From Histoplasma ohiense (Eukaryota; Ascomycota; Eurotiomycetes; Onygenales; Ajellomycetaceae), in NCBI GenBank assembly GCA_017607445.1, contig JAEVHH010000003.1, forward strand, positions 3,472,001 to 3,536,000: DNA of 64,000 nucleotides, in the 5' to 3' direction. This document shows positions 22,805 to 33,741 of this stretch, in pieces. The position numbers were made by a program, and so were the translations under genes. Positions within the stretch are counted from its first letter, which is position 1, and each line of letters opens with the position of its first letter. Below the pieces are notes generated by a model. The model made no database searches, was not told where the DNA came from, and saw only the letters and a list, made by a program, of their open reading frames with translations.

Positions 22805-23873
22805 TGCTAGGGATCTAGTGCGGGAAAAACCGACTGTCTGTTAGTAATGTTGGCGCCCTATAGAGAAATACCTCGCACATCGTGATTACAAGAAAAGTAT
22901 AAAATATCGAGAAAGAAAACTGGAAAAATGAGAAGCGAACATACCGAAATATTTTCCCGCAAATGTGGTAATCTCAGCAAGGTTATTCCGGATTAACTTG
23001 AAATAAAGCCAGAGGCTAAAATAACGGGCATAGACTTCCCCAGGTCATCTAAGGAACTGGAGTTTATTATTATTACAAAGGACTAGGTGTAAAAACCGTG
23101 AACCGTGGCAAGAGGAGTGGGGTGGAGTGGGAAAGGAAAGACAGAGCATGGCCAAGAGAAATAAAATAGAAGTTGACGTGACGGTGTCAACGCTTCGATG
23201 AGCGTGGTTTCATGGCCCAAGTGAACCTGTTGGAAGACTGCAACCGGGCCATGATTAGAGTTGTAGCGCCGATGAAGTCGAGATGAGGTCTGGAATCGGT
23301 GGCAGTTGATGATGCGCCTAGTGCGGCTCATCCGCAGCTACGTCACTGCCCAGAACATCCATGCGTCTCTCTCTACGATAAAATTGCTGCGGCGGAGATA
23401 GGCTCAATCCAGCCCAATGATACCTAGGTACTTCTCCTCATGCATGAATACATGCTTTTGTACTCAAGCAATTGCTGCTATTGGCATCGTTGTCTGCACG
23501 GCCTTCTCTCGGGTTTACCATCATGGCATTTTGCTTGCTGCTTGGCACTCTGGTCAAACATAGAGTGCCAACCTCACTACCAAGGTGACTGATTCAGAAT
23601 GGAATCTGGACATAGGTAGCTATTAACAATCCATCCTACGATTGTTCATCATTGATCCATTGGGTCTACCTACTACTTAGCTGGCAGCTGTCACTTTTCA
23701 ATGGAGAGCAATCGGTGACTAAGCAACTGTCCACGTGACATATCAAAAACCGCCAACATCTTAGTTCTTGTTGTCTTGAGGAAGAGGGATCTCGATCCGT
23801 ATGTTCCCCAGACCATTGAGCAGACTGGTGTCCAATTCATTTCCACTCCCATAGCCTTCAGCTTTCGAAGGTT
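22805..23873. other. Divergent intergenic region, 1.1 kb
   Basis: Shared upstream DNA of the trehalose phosphatase gene (-) and the Trf4-like gene (+). No gene and no regulatory motif that I can defend. Confidence 0.4.
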
Positions 23874-25676
23874 ATGGTCTCCAAATATTTGACACCGCAG
23901 TCTGGTGAGCTCTGTATGAGATGCTTCTTCGACACGGAACTCTCTCGAAATGCATGGATATTCCTACGAGCCCGTCGACAGTATCGTAGCGTCTCAGATC
24001 GCTGGCGACCAGGCAACCAGCTTGAGGTGGTCCCCGATAGCCTCGAGGAGACAATACAAAAACATCGATCCGCGAATCGCCAGACGTTCACTATTCGAAA
24101 GATACCCGCTCGAAAACATGATAATAAGAGGGAATTTGTTCGCCCAAGGTCGATGCCGACCCGCCAAAAGTCGAATGCACATCTCTCGGTTCCCGCCGTC
24201 GCGTTATCGGGACCTCCTACTGGCCGAGTGAGGTTGTCCCAAATTCTGAACAGCGATGAAGGTACCAACAATAGATTTGATCTCCACTCCTTTCAAGCAC
24301 GACGCAACCCTTCAGTCGACCCAACAAGACCAAATATTTCGTGGGCGAAGAATGCACCTTACGGTCCATCTACCGAACTCCCCTGGCTCAGTTATGCGGA
24401 AATGTCCGACGGCGGAGGTATTGCTTGCTTGAGTGAGGAAATTAGAGCCTTTGAAAAATACATGCTGCAAACACCAGGCGAAAGAGATGCTGTTGAAAAA
24501 GCCCAACATGATGCCGTCGTATCCCTGCAATCAGGAGATGCGGACTTTCCCATTCTCATCGGGTCACAGAGAACAGGAATGGCCTTGCCGCACTCCTCTG
24601 TCGACCTGTTTGTCTCCATCAAGGATCTTGAGAGGGCGGAAGGTGGCCGGGGTCCAAGTGCCACCAGGCCAAAGATGGTGCAAGCGCGGCTCAAACGCCT
24701 ACGCGAGATTGCGAGTACACTAAAAGATTCTCGCTCACTTTCCAATGTTATGCTGAAAAGAGATAGAGACCCAACCTTAGCAGCTCTCCACGATGCTACG
24801 GGTCTGCAGGTGCAATTCCAATGCGGACCCAGTCCACCGGCTTCCATCGATTTTATCCTCAACTACCGTGCAGAATTTCCAACGCTCCGCGCCTTATTCA
24901 TGGTCTTGCGAATACTGCTCGAAACGCGTGGCCTGTTTGACGGAGTCGATGGAGGTGTGCGCCCGTATCTCCTAACTATGATGATTGTTGCGGCTCTCAA
25001 GATTCGAGAGGGCAAATACCAGCGCGACAACGTAGGCAGTCAATTGCTTCACGTCCTTGAATTTTATAAAGATACAGCTTTTACCAAATACGGTGTTTCT
25101 GTCGAGCCGCCTGGTCTTTTCGACAAAGAGGTAGGCGTAAGTGTGAACAAGAATGGGAAGTTGATTCCTCACCCATATCTAAGAGGCCAACGTAGCATCA
25201 GCAAACGTTCCTCATCATCGCCATGCGAGGGTATGCTGAGCTTGCAAGATCCCTCTGATTTCATGAATGACGTGGGATCCACCTGTCTTGTTATGTCCCA
25301 AGTGAAACAGCTGTTTAAAGCTACATATGATGATCTCAAAGCTCGAATAAAAACCGAGGGAAAGCAGGGTATTGCCCATAATCATCAACAACAGCAACAT
25401 CAACAATGGCAACGGCAACGGCAGGTCAATGTTGTTAAAGATAATGTGAACAATGTTGGCGGAAGCATGCTTAGTGTGGCCCTGGGTGCGAACTACCACG
25501 ACTTCGAAAGATTTCGAGATCGACTTCTCGTCGTTGCTTCTCCCACAGGACATGTCCGCACTGGCGAAATGGATCACAATTTTGAACTGCTCCCGCTCCC
25601 ACTCGGGGAGGTGAGGACACATATGGAAAGTTGGCCCGCGGAGGAAAACAAAGAAAAGTGTGTTCCTCCTGGATAG
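23874..25676 (+). CDS. Trf4/PAPD5-like non-canonical poly(A) polymerase homologue, active site altered
   Basis: A single-exon 600-residue protein. A basic, unstructured N-terminus (about 165 residues) is followed by PWLSYAEMSDGGGIACLSEEI and a nucleotidyltransferase domain: helix AEKxxFEKYM-like, then GSQRTGMALPHSSVDLF at 230-246. Active non-canonical poly(A) polymerases have a G-S motif with S-D-x-D here; this protein has S241-S242-V243-D244, so the first metal-binding Asp is Ser. The third Asp is probably D326 in ASIDFILN. A PAP-associated region follows (ALFMVLRILLETRGL, YLLTMMIVAALKIRE, LLHVLEFYKDTAFTKYGVSV). A Gln-rich run lies around 505-520. Family members add short A-tails to RNA for exosome decay or act in mitochondria. 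With one carboxylate missing, catalysis is doubtful unless another residue substitutes. Confidence 0.78.
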   Translation: MVSKYLTPQSGELCMRCFFDTELSRNAWIFLRARRQYRSVSDRWRPGNQLEVVPDSLEETIQKHRSANRQTFTIRKIPARKHDNKREFVRPRSMPTRQKSNAHLSVPAVALSGPPTGRVRLSQILNSDEGTNNRFDLHSFQARRNPSVDPTRPNISWAKNAPYGPSTELPWLSYAEMSDGGGIACLSEEIRAFEKYMLQTPGERDAVEKAQHDAVVSLQSGDADFPILIGSQRTGMALPHSSVDLFVSIKDLERAEGGRGPSATRPKMVQARLKRLREIASTLKDSRSLSNVMLKRDRDPTLAALHDATGLQVQFQCGPSPPASIDFILNYRAEFPTLRALFMVLRILLETRGLFDGVDGGVRPYLLTMMIVAALKIREGKYQRDNVGSQLLHVLEFYKDTAFTKYGVSVEPPGLFDKEVGVSVNKNGKLIPHPYLRGQRSISKRSSSSPCEGMLSLQDPSDFMNDVGSTCLVMSQVKQLFKATYDDLKARIKTEGKQGIAHNHQQQQHQQWQRQRQVNVVKDNVNNVGGSMLSVALGANYHDFERFRDRLLVVASPTGHVRTGEMDHNFELLPLPLGEVRTHMESWPAEENKEKCVPPG

Positions 25677-26288
25677 CTTGCTTGCTTCCCCGCATCCGTG
25701 ATTAGGTACACTTATGGCTCCATGATACTAGATTTCCTTCAGACTTACAACCACAGTTCCCCTTATATCTGAGACTGGCTCTATGCCTTAGGAAAAATTC
25801 TGGCTTGAACAGGCCTGTTGGCTCATCTAATGGAATGATGCGTCAAATGTGATGGATAAAAACATAATCGTATAATCGTTAATGCGAAATGTCGCAGCAC
25901 AGCTCTTGTCAATACTCTCCACTTCCATCAAACTCTTTAGTCCCTTCTTCCTCTTTATCTCCATTTGGCTTTTCTCTGATCCTTACAATAATATGTGTAG
26001 GTGGCTTTGGTAATTAGATCACATAGTCCGGGATCAAAAAGGAAGTACTCTCCTCTCTCCCATACCCGTGCATGACGGATCGACATATCGCCAGAAATCT
26101 ATGGATCTGTGGGGATGATTGAATAGGGGGTTTCTAATATCTATGTATACATATGTAAAAAGCCTTACCAAATGCAGATCACTAAGGCTTCAGGGAAGAA
26201 ACAAAAATAGAGAATGAGAGAAGAAAAAATCTTCAATCTAGTATACAATTCCCATCCATCAACTCTCTAACTTATCCACCCCAACCAC
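25677..26288. other. Convergent 3' region
   Basis: Between the 3' ends of the Trf4-like gene (+) and the LETM1-like gene (-). No coding signal. Confidence 0.45.
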
Positions 26289-27584
26289 TTAATCTAACTC
26301 GACGCTCCACCTCTCAATCATTTTCTCCCCACCACGTCCAAGCACCCAATTCTCCAACCACCTCCTCTCCACCACCTCCGCCTCTCCATCCTTCAACCCA
26401 ACCGAAACATCCACCCCACCTCTTTCATGCACTGCGATCCTGATCTCATCCGCACTCATCCCCTCAACACCTCCATTCTTCACAATCAACCAATCATCCA
26501 CCTCAAGGTACCTCATCCACCTCCTTAACCTCGGTCGATAAACCTGATTAACAACCTCCGCCACCACAAACCCCGGCAACAACGAACCACCAGCCAACTC
26601 ATGGCCGCGACTCAGCCCGAAAACCGCACACGCCCTCAGAACCCCCGCCGTCGACGCATGGTTGATCAACCCATTAATATCAACCGAGGGCGGTATCGTC
26701 GTGGCATTAAGTAGCACATCCAAATTCGCAATGGCGTTTACCTTCAGGCTAAGCTCCCCACCACTGACACCATCAGCAACGGCAGCGGCAGCGGCAGCGG
26801 CAGCGACAGCCCCATCCACCTCCGCAGCCCTCACAGCCCTCTCCTTCCGCAAACACGCCTTAACACGCTCCTTCTCCACCTGCCTCGGCACCCGGCACGT
26901 AAACGGCGTAACCAAGCTGCCGAGCGCCAGCACGACAAACGGCGTCATCTCCCCGCACAGCATTAAGATGAGCGAGAACGGAATTATGCGGCGCACGTCG
27001 TACGCCGCGCGGCGGATGAGCTGGAACTCGCCACGCGAGACTTTCGCCGCATACTCTCCCAGCATGGCGGCGTTGTTGATGTGTTTGACGGCGTAGACGG
27101 GCGGGGGTGGGGAGGTGGGGAAGATGAGGGAGAGGCCGAGTCGGCGACGCAGGGGGAGGGCGGCGCGGTAGTTGTGGTAGACATTTTTGAGGCCCGTTTT
27201 GTAGAAGGAGAGGTAGGCTTTGCCGAGAGTGAAGTAGTATTTTGCCTTGTTGGCGGTGGGGTCCTTTGGAGGGAGGGAGAGGGGAGCGGGGAGGGTGGAT
27301 ATCGATGCGTTAAGGGGGGAGGTTTTTGTGACGGGTGGCAGGGTGGTGGCCGTGGTGGCCGTGGTGGAATCGGAGGTAGTAGGAGGTGGCTTTAGGGGCC
27401 CTGGTGTACTGGAGAAATGGGCGCTACCAGCTCCATTGTTGATGAGGAAGGGTAAGAGGTATCTGTCTTGTATTCTTTGGCGGTCACGGACATGCGTTGG
27501 GTGTGGTAGGCTTTGAGGGGAGCAGAATCCCACAGGGAGGACGGATACAGTAGCACAAAGGCCACGGGTCGAGTTGGCTAACAT
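26289..27584 (-). CDS. LETM1-like mitochondrial inner-membrane protein
   Basis: A 431-residue single-exon protein. I start at the ATG at 27584 because the frame further upstream has no ATG and encodes a leucine/phenylalanine-rich tail, whereas MLANSTRGLCATVSVLP gives a plausible mitochondrial presequence. A Thr/Pro-rich linker leads to KAYLSFYKTGLKNVYHNYR, then the LETM1-type core: EFQLIRRAAYDVRRIIPFSLILMLCGEMTPFVVLALG, with one transmembrane helix and the conserved R-x-x-x-D-x-x-R-x-x-P-F pattern, followed by a soluble ribosome-binding-like region. A run of nine alanines from GCC/GCG codons sits near residue 280. LETM1/Mdm38 proteins tether mitoribosomes and affect K+/H+ balance; this is one of the shorter, divergent fungal paralogues. 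Confidence 0.8.
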   Translation of the reverse strand: MLANSTRGLCATVSVLPVGFCSPQSLPHPTHVRDRQRIQDRYLLPFLINNGAGSAHFSSTPGPLKPPPTTSDSTTATTATTLPPVTKTSPLNASISTLPAPLSLPPKDPTANKAKYYFTLGKAYLSFYKTGLKNVYHNYRAALPLRRRLGLSLIFPTSPPPPVYAVKHINNAAMLGEYAAKVSRGEFQLIRRAAYDVRRIIPFSLILMLCGEMTPFVVLALGSLVTPFTCRVPRQVEKERVKACLRKERAVRAAEVDGAVAAAAAAAAVADGVSGGELSLKVNAIANLDVLLNATTIPPSVDINGLINHASTAGVLRACAVFGLSRGHELAGGSLLPGFVVAEVVNQVYRPRLRRWMRYLEVDDWLIVKNGGVEGMSADEIRIAVHERGGVDVSVGLKDGEAEVVERRWLENWVLGRGGEKMIERWSVELD

Positions 27585-28491
27585 TGCATGGAAGAAAAGC
27601 AAATGGAAAAGGAAAATAAAAAGAAAAAGAAAGAAACCAAAGAGACAATGGTCATGGGCCAAATAGTAGACTGAATTCGTAGGATTTGAATGTTGAATAA
27701 AATCCTGAATCAAAAATTCTGCTTAGTAAGTTATCTGGGTTTGATGCCAAGGCCAACAGGATATTTCGTATGAATGAAATCTCATTTTTAAACTATGAAA
27801 CCTACGAAAAGCAAATAGAAGTCAAATGATCGACTAGGGGCTTCAGGGCGAGGGTGGGCAATTGGACAACCAAATAATAAACTAAACTTTGCTTCTCCAA
27901 GGAGACGGGGGGCAGAAAAGACATTGTAGAACGGGAGTGAGAGGAGAACTACACAGGTAACAAGAAATTTGTGGACAAAACAATTGCACGGGAGCCTAAA
28001 AAGAATTTAGAAAATTAAAAAGTAATTCGGTCGCCCATGTCATCACCGCCCATCTGTCTCCTTTCACAGCTTACCTCCCCTTCGCTAATGTCAAGTACAT
28101 CGCTGCCTTGATAAGCACAGCTCCCCCCATCCAACAAGACATCATCCGGTCGCCAGAATCATCGTCCGCATATATACCCGCTAGTCATTTCCCATCAAGG
28201 CACATCCCGGTATATTTGCTCGCCTTTGTTAGACATCCGAAAAGAGAAATAACGTACCAAAAAATGCAGAAAGGAGTGGCAAAAGACGAGAGAAATACAA
28301 AAGAAGAAATATTCATTAATATCTCAGCTTTCTTAGTTCTCGATTTTCTGCTTTTTCGTATCAGAGAAAAAGAAAGAAAAAGGGAAAGGGAAAAGTTGAA
28401 GAAAAGGTATGAAAAATAGGCAGACAATTAACCAGAAGGGACAAGCATCAAGTCAAGTACATTTGTGAAAGAGTCAAAAAAGGTGGATCCT
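27585..28491. other. Spacer between two minus-strand genes
   Basis: 5' side of the LETM1-like gene and 3' side of the NBR1-type gene. Purine-rich around 28365-28410. A 103-codon plus-strand frame at 28108 lacks family features. Confidence 0.4.
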
Positions 28492-31284
28492 TTAATGCTT
28501 CTCTGGTTTCTGAGCTTCAAGAGAAAATTCCTGGTCACTGGCGTCGAGTATATCGTATTCTTCATCTGTCAGGAAATCGTCTTCAGTCGAGTGCTCATCA
28601 TCAAGAGTGAGGCTCTCGACATCATCCGGCAGATTGCGATTCTCAAGAAGTTCACTGGCCGGGAGAACCGTAGGAGAGGCTGATTTGTGGGTACTCGCGG
28701 AGGGTGATTCTGTCTCCAGTTTGGGGAATATCATTACGCTCTCAGACTGAGACTCCCCCTGAGAAGCTTCAGCATCGCCGGCTTCCGTGCACGGTTCAAC
28801 ACTCGGTTCCGCTGTTTCGACAGAGAGCTGTTTGTTATTTTCGGTCTGCTCTGGAAGTGCCTCCGAATCCTCAACCGAATCTCGGACGTCCACATCACAC
28901 CAAAGCTTGTGGCCAAAAGCAGCACCGTCAGGTGTCTTGAGACGCCAGTAAGAAATGGCCCGGCCTTCACGATAAGGGGTCTTTAGTTCAATAGTAAAAT
29001 TAGCAGAGGCAAATGGGGGAACTGGTGTAGTAAGCTCTTGCGTTTCCATCGCGGATTCCAAATTGCTGAGACTCGATGGATGATTGGTGTCGATGTTGAA
29101 CATGGTATCCCCTCCAACAAAGCGAACCCTGCATCCCTTTGGCCACGGGATGGGGCCTGGATTGTACAGAGTCCAGGTTTGCGTGATTGTTTTGTTGGGG
29201 CCAAAGCGCGACCCGTCAGGAATGGTGTCCCGAACGAAGAGAGCGTGGAGTTTGGAAGGTGAACAACCTGGCTCTGTTCTGGTGTTTGTAGTTTCTCCTT
29301 GAGCGCTGCTTGGCTGTGCGATGTTGGGATCTGTATCACTGGCGTTCTCATGGACTGCCTTCTCAGTCTGCACCTGAGTGGCAGCATTTGATTTCGAAGG
29401 CGCCACAGTCTCAGTTGAGGTTGATTTCGTACTTGGTCGATCACCAAGTGTAGCAGCACATTCCCCATAAATGCCAGTATCGCTGAAGGTAGTGACTGTG
29501 GCATTGCGAACAGGGGTTTTGAACTTGATTAAAGGATGCGTGCGGTTGTGGGTATTGTCAGGATGAGCTTCGCAATTTGCACAGAAATCAGTATCGTGGC
29601 AAACGGCACATTTATAACGAACTCCTTTGATATAAGCCGCCTTAGATGTCGCAGAGCAGAGAGGGCCATCACAGATAACGCCACAGTGGATCTGGAGATA
29701 ACCATGCGGCTCCGGAATAGGAGTATAAAGCGGAGCAAAGCGGTGACCAGGGTGCAATTCGGTGGCGCTCCTGACGCACTCTGAACAATAATCCCAGTCC
29801 GGACAGTTAAGACACTTATGCCGGACGCCTTTTATAGACTGCATGACATTAGCACAATCAAACTCAGATATCAGGGGTCATGGGAATCAGAAGCTGACCT
29901 CGTTACATCCATCGCAGATTGCAGCGTGGTAACGACCACGTCCAGGCTGGCAAGTCGACATGACAAGGCTCTTTGACTGGAACTCGCCATCTACTATAAG
30001 GGAGAAATAATGCCCAGGATGGTGACCATGTCTGTCCGCGAGAAGACAAGTGAAGCACAGGTCATAGTCTCTGCAATCCTGGCAGTTAACGAGTTCTTTC
30101 CCGTTGAAGCCTTCATTAATAGAAACATCAGCAAAACGCCCAAGTACATCCAACGATCGAGAAAGAATATGTGTAACATACATCTGAAACATGCATTGCA
30201 GGTCCGTTCTCCAGCCTTTGTATCCTCAACTTCTATAGGAGTGGTATGCTCTCTAGTGCTGCTGAGCTCCACTTGAGGTTCTGGCTCGGGGATTTTCCTT
30301 GGAGCAATGGTCTCCGTAATGTTGTACTTAATTCTGCCGTCGCTGACAGTGCGCTTGATCAACCAATGCCCTTCACCGGGACAGAGGACACCTGCATCGA
30401 TGCATTTCTGGCACAGATCGTAATCACCATCATCACAAATACTGCAATGGTAATGGGCATCGGGAACACCGGTGCCGCAGTGATTACAGTCAATGCAAAT
30501 TGGGGATGGCGGAACGAAATTAGGGCCACCAGCACACATAACTGCAGGTGTTGACGCAGTATTCGATTTCGCGAGCTCCATGCCTTGCTGAGGTTCTGCC
30601 TGAGTAGATATCTGGTTGTCGTCCTCAGCTGGGTTCTCTGCTGGAACGTTCGGGAACATGGAGGCCTTCAAGGGAGGCGGTGCCGGAGCTGCAGAGGTAG
30701 AATGATCAACTTGATTGACCAACCCGTCGATGGGGACACGTAGAACCGTGTCGAGGTAGCTGCATCGCTGCTGGGGCTGTTCTTGCTGGACATCTGTGCT
30801 CTCTGGAGGTGGAGATGGCAGCCTGTGGTCAGGCTCAGGCTCAGGCTCATGATTTTGAACCCGAGTTACCTTGATTTGAAGCTTCAATTTGGCCTTCGCA
30901 GCACGATAGAGTTGCTTGTATACAGAAATGTTCTCGCTGTCGAGGACCACATAGGAGCCAGCACTGTCGGAATAACGTTCGAGTGTGATATTGGCGTCAT
31001 CAGGGATACTTAGAAATTGGCGAATCTGCAGGATTTCGAGTCCAACTTTAGCCATAAATTCAATAAATTCAACAAGAGAAAACAAAATCGTATAGAATGA
31101 AATGACAAAGACGAAAGGGGGACAAAAAGGACCAGTTGCATACCTTCTGTGGCAGGGAGTAGGCACCAAGCTCTCGCAAAGGTAGCTTGAAGCGTCGATT
31201 GAAGCCCTCGAAGAGGGTTTTGATAGAAATCAGAGTGTCGGGGCCAACAAGAGTCGGCTGAGGAGGTTGGAATGGAGCAGCCAT
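28492..31284 (-). CDS. NBR1: NBR1-type selective autophagy receptor (PB1, four ZZ, FW domain)
   Basis: Four exons: 31144-31284, 30182-31025, 29899-30110, 28492-29838; 847 aa. An N-terminal PB1-like region (ISIKTLFEGFNRRFKLPL, then FLSIPDDANITLERYSD and YVVLD) is followed by a Pro/Glu-rich linker. Four ZZ zinc fingers come next: CNHCGTGVP-HYHCSICDDGDYDLC; CNACF-NCQDCRDYDLCFTC; CDGCNESI-CLNCPDWDYC; CDGPLCSA-CAVCHDTDFC. At residues about 596-715 is the FW domain of NBR1 (four-tryptophan: TWTLYNPGPIPWP, YWRLKTP, KLWCDV). Near the end, acidic-flanked YDIL (about 827) is a good Atg8-interacting motif. In filamentous fungi this protein works as a receptor that delivers cargo to the vacuole, with the FW domain able to bind hydrolase cargo. 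Exon 2 uses the CTGCAG acceptor; the nearer AAAG would break frame. Confidence 0.88.
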
Positions 31285-32985
31285 GGTTTATGGCCTATGG
31301 AGATCGATGAAGCTGGGTGGGAGGTGTTGATGATAAGAACTTCAAATCCGGGGAAAGCTGCTGATGACGGAATGGATAACCAAGTGACGGAGTAAAAAAG
31401 CAAAAACAACAAACACAGTGGACAAGTGGACCGAACAGGGTCGAGAGGCAGACTACATAAGAAGCAGGGAGAGAGGGTAGATGATGGAGGATGGAGGATG
31501 GGAGTTCAGTGAGATGAAGCTGATGGAGGTTGAGGTGAGGTTTGAGGTTTGAGGTTGAGCAAGGCGAGGCCAGTGAGGTGAGGTGAGGTGAGGTGAGGAG
31601 TTGCCTTGCAAGACCCGGCAATTGGCTGCTTGGCGGCAGCTCCATCTTGTAGCAGAGCACGTATTCGGTACGTATTGGTATTTTTGCGTATTCTGCTACC
31701 GAGTATTACGCGGTCTCGCCCGCCTGGACACCATGCACCATGCTTCTGCCTGTGTCCGCCCTAGTTTTCCATGGCGGTATGGTAAAATACTGTCTCCAGC
31801 CAACCAGGAGGCCTTTGCCGCAGCGCTGTATGATATCATTTGTGACCGTGTCCCATCATAGGGAGCGAGCCACCACCTCCCGGTCCACCAGGCTCTAGCT
31901 GTTCGCAAGCCGGTGCATCCATGGATCCTCACCGCCTGCCCAGGTGGGTGCGGCGGAAGATTGCTCACATGACGTTGTTCTACGCCGTAAAGTCCACGGG
32001 TAGTCACGCCATACAACCCGGTTACACAGATTCGTGACAGGCACAGACATCTCTACGAAACTCTCTATGATTGAATGGAATACTCATGTCAAGCGGGGCC
32101 ACGCTATGCTCTCACTGCTTACGCGGTATGTATCGTGCGACACTGCGACCAAGCTTCTCAAACTGCTTATTCTCGTCAGACCTGTTCGCAGCTCACCCAT
32201 CTCTCCCAGTGCGGATAATCCTACCTGACTAGGAACAAGAAGATGGGCCGATAAAGGCTCTGGGTCTGGGAACAATTACCAATGACTTGCGATTCTCGGA
32301 AACAAACAGGAAACGGATCCATCGGGTTCTTTTTCCTCCCCTTTCCGCCTTCCGCCAGGCTCGATAGCTGGGCAAAAGGGCTTGAAAAGAATAAACATGT
32401 TATAATCTCATAAATATATATACTCTGGATAAAAACCTTTTCCGTCCCGTTTGGCCCTCACAACTCCGAAGCATCAATATATATATATATTTTTTTTGAA
32501 CTCTCTTCTTCCAAATGGTCCACTGAACGAATTCATCCCGTTGCCCAAGCACCCTCTTATCAGGGACTGTAAATCCCGAACATTCTCGGTGTGTTCTCTT
32601 TCAATCCATTCACCTGTACCGCTGAGAAGGGCTGGAGATGGAATTTTCTGCACCCTGAATATCCTTTGGTTATTCTTATTCATCGATACTTTCTTATCCA
32701 ATCAGTACATGTACTGTAACTAGTTAACTTTGCGAAGTTGCATGTTAACCTTCCTCTCTAGGTGATCTTGGCCTCAAGCAACATTAGATTGACCCTATCT
32801 CCTTTGAGCTTTCAAAGATAAATCACATATCATGTATTTCAAAAGATAATCCCTTTCCGTTTGGATCGTTTTCTCTTCAGCTCCCAATCTTCCTATATAT
32901 CTTGGGTATAACCCAGCTTAAACATCTCACCCATTTAAAATGAAGAAGAAGACCCGTATCAGGAAACAAATTTCAACCATTAACG
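31285..32985. other. Spacer with GGTGA tandem repeat and perfect palindrome
   Basis: 5' side of the NBR1-type gene. Contains five or so GGTGA units (31573-31599), short (TA)n at 32480, and a perfect 14-bp palindrome CAGTACATGTACTG at 32703. No gene found in the 1.7 kb. Confidence 0.45.
31573..31599. repeat. (GGTGA)n short tandem repeat
   Basis: Perfect tandem GGTGA units on the plus strand close upstream of the NBR1-type start; likely in its promoter or 5' UTR. Confidence 0.8.
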
Positions 32986-33741
32986 CTAGCACTCTTTCGG
33001 CATCCCAATCCCAACAGCAGCGGTGACTCCGGCATCCACAGGAAGCACAGCTCCTGTGATCCATCTGGCATGAGGGCCAGCGAAGAAGACTACTGCACCA
33101 GCAGCATCTCAACCGTTCCCCCCTGTACCAAGCAAGCTTCTTTTCCGCCTAGCCTCTCAAGCCTCCTCCGTCATCCCTCTCCCATACATCATGGGCGAAT
33201 ACAACATATATATATATATATATATATATGTCAGCCACATACCCAAGAGTCACAAAACAATAAACGAAAAAAAATATATATAAGGAAAAAGAATAGAAAA
33301 ACCTTGAAACCCCCTCCAGTCAAATGGAACATACCCCAGGACAGACACAATTAACCTTAATTCCGTCCACCGCATGATGCGCAGCCATTGCTCTGGTCAT
33401 ATTAACCACCACCCCTTTATCCGTCGGATAGACCAAATGCGGCATCCCACCTTTCAACCCAGCCACACTTCCCATATTCACAATTTCCCCCTTGACTTCT
33501 TTCCCTTCATTCCTCCGCGTAGCCGGAACGGCGTACTCGATCATCTCGACGGTCCTGGACGCCCGGTCTAGAATGCGGTCGAGACATATGACGTTGCAAC
33601 CGTCGTGGGCGAGAAGGATGGAGATGGGCGCGTCCGTTGCCGATGCTGCCACCAAGGCAAGCCGGCGCCGGTGACGATGGCGGTCTTGCTGGCTCGAGAG
33701 CGTGAAGGTGGGTCTGAAGATATTGTTGTAATTTCTGCCAT
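32986..33741 (-). pseudogene. Short-chain dehydrogenase/reductase pseudogene
   Basis: From the ATG at 33741 the text reads MAEITTISSD and SKTAIVTGAG, the SDR nucleotide-binding start, then frameshifts in the glycine loop (the GGSIGNG remnant is in another frame). It resumes with ILLAHDGCNVICLDR and RTVEMIE, then jumps directly to YAVPATRRNEG: about 80 residues with the NNAG segment are missing. The catalytic Y-x-x-x-K survives as YPTDK at roughly 33440. Past VNCVCPG lies an AT-rich insert with (TA)n and no acceptor. The end reads PMMYGRGMTEEA, a TGA where Arg is expected, a one-base loss near GTGGNG, and FFAGPHARWITGAVLPVDAG to a stop at 32986. At least two frameshifts, one stop and one deletion show it is dead. 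Active relatives are NAD(P)-dependent oxidoreductases. Confidence 0.85.
33205..33230. repeat. (TA)n microsatellite inside the SDR pseudogene
   Basis: About twelve TA units directly before the conserved YSPMMYGRG-coding part (minus strand), where an intron acceptor would be expected but none is seen. Confidence 0.9.

Noticed and set aside
27585..27713. Upstream extension of the LETM1-like protein
   Set aside because: No ATG in the extension, and it would bury the mitochondrial presequence behind a Phe/Leu-rich run.
28108..28419. 103-codon plus-strand frame ending in a Lys/Arg/Glu run
   Set aside because: The end is a purine-rich low-complexity stretch and the first part has no family likeness.
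31026..31045. Nearer acceptor (AAAG) for NBR1 exon 2
   Set aside because: It shifts the frame by one base relative to exon 1, whereas the CTGCAG acceptor at 31026 keeps it and preserves the PB1 pattern.
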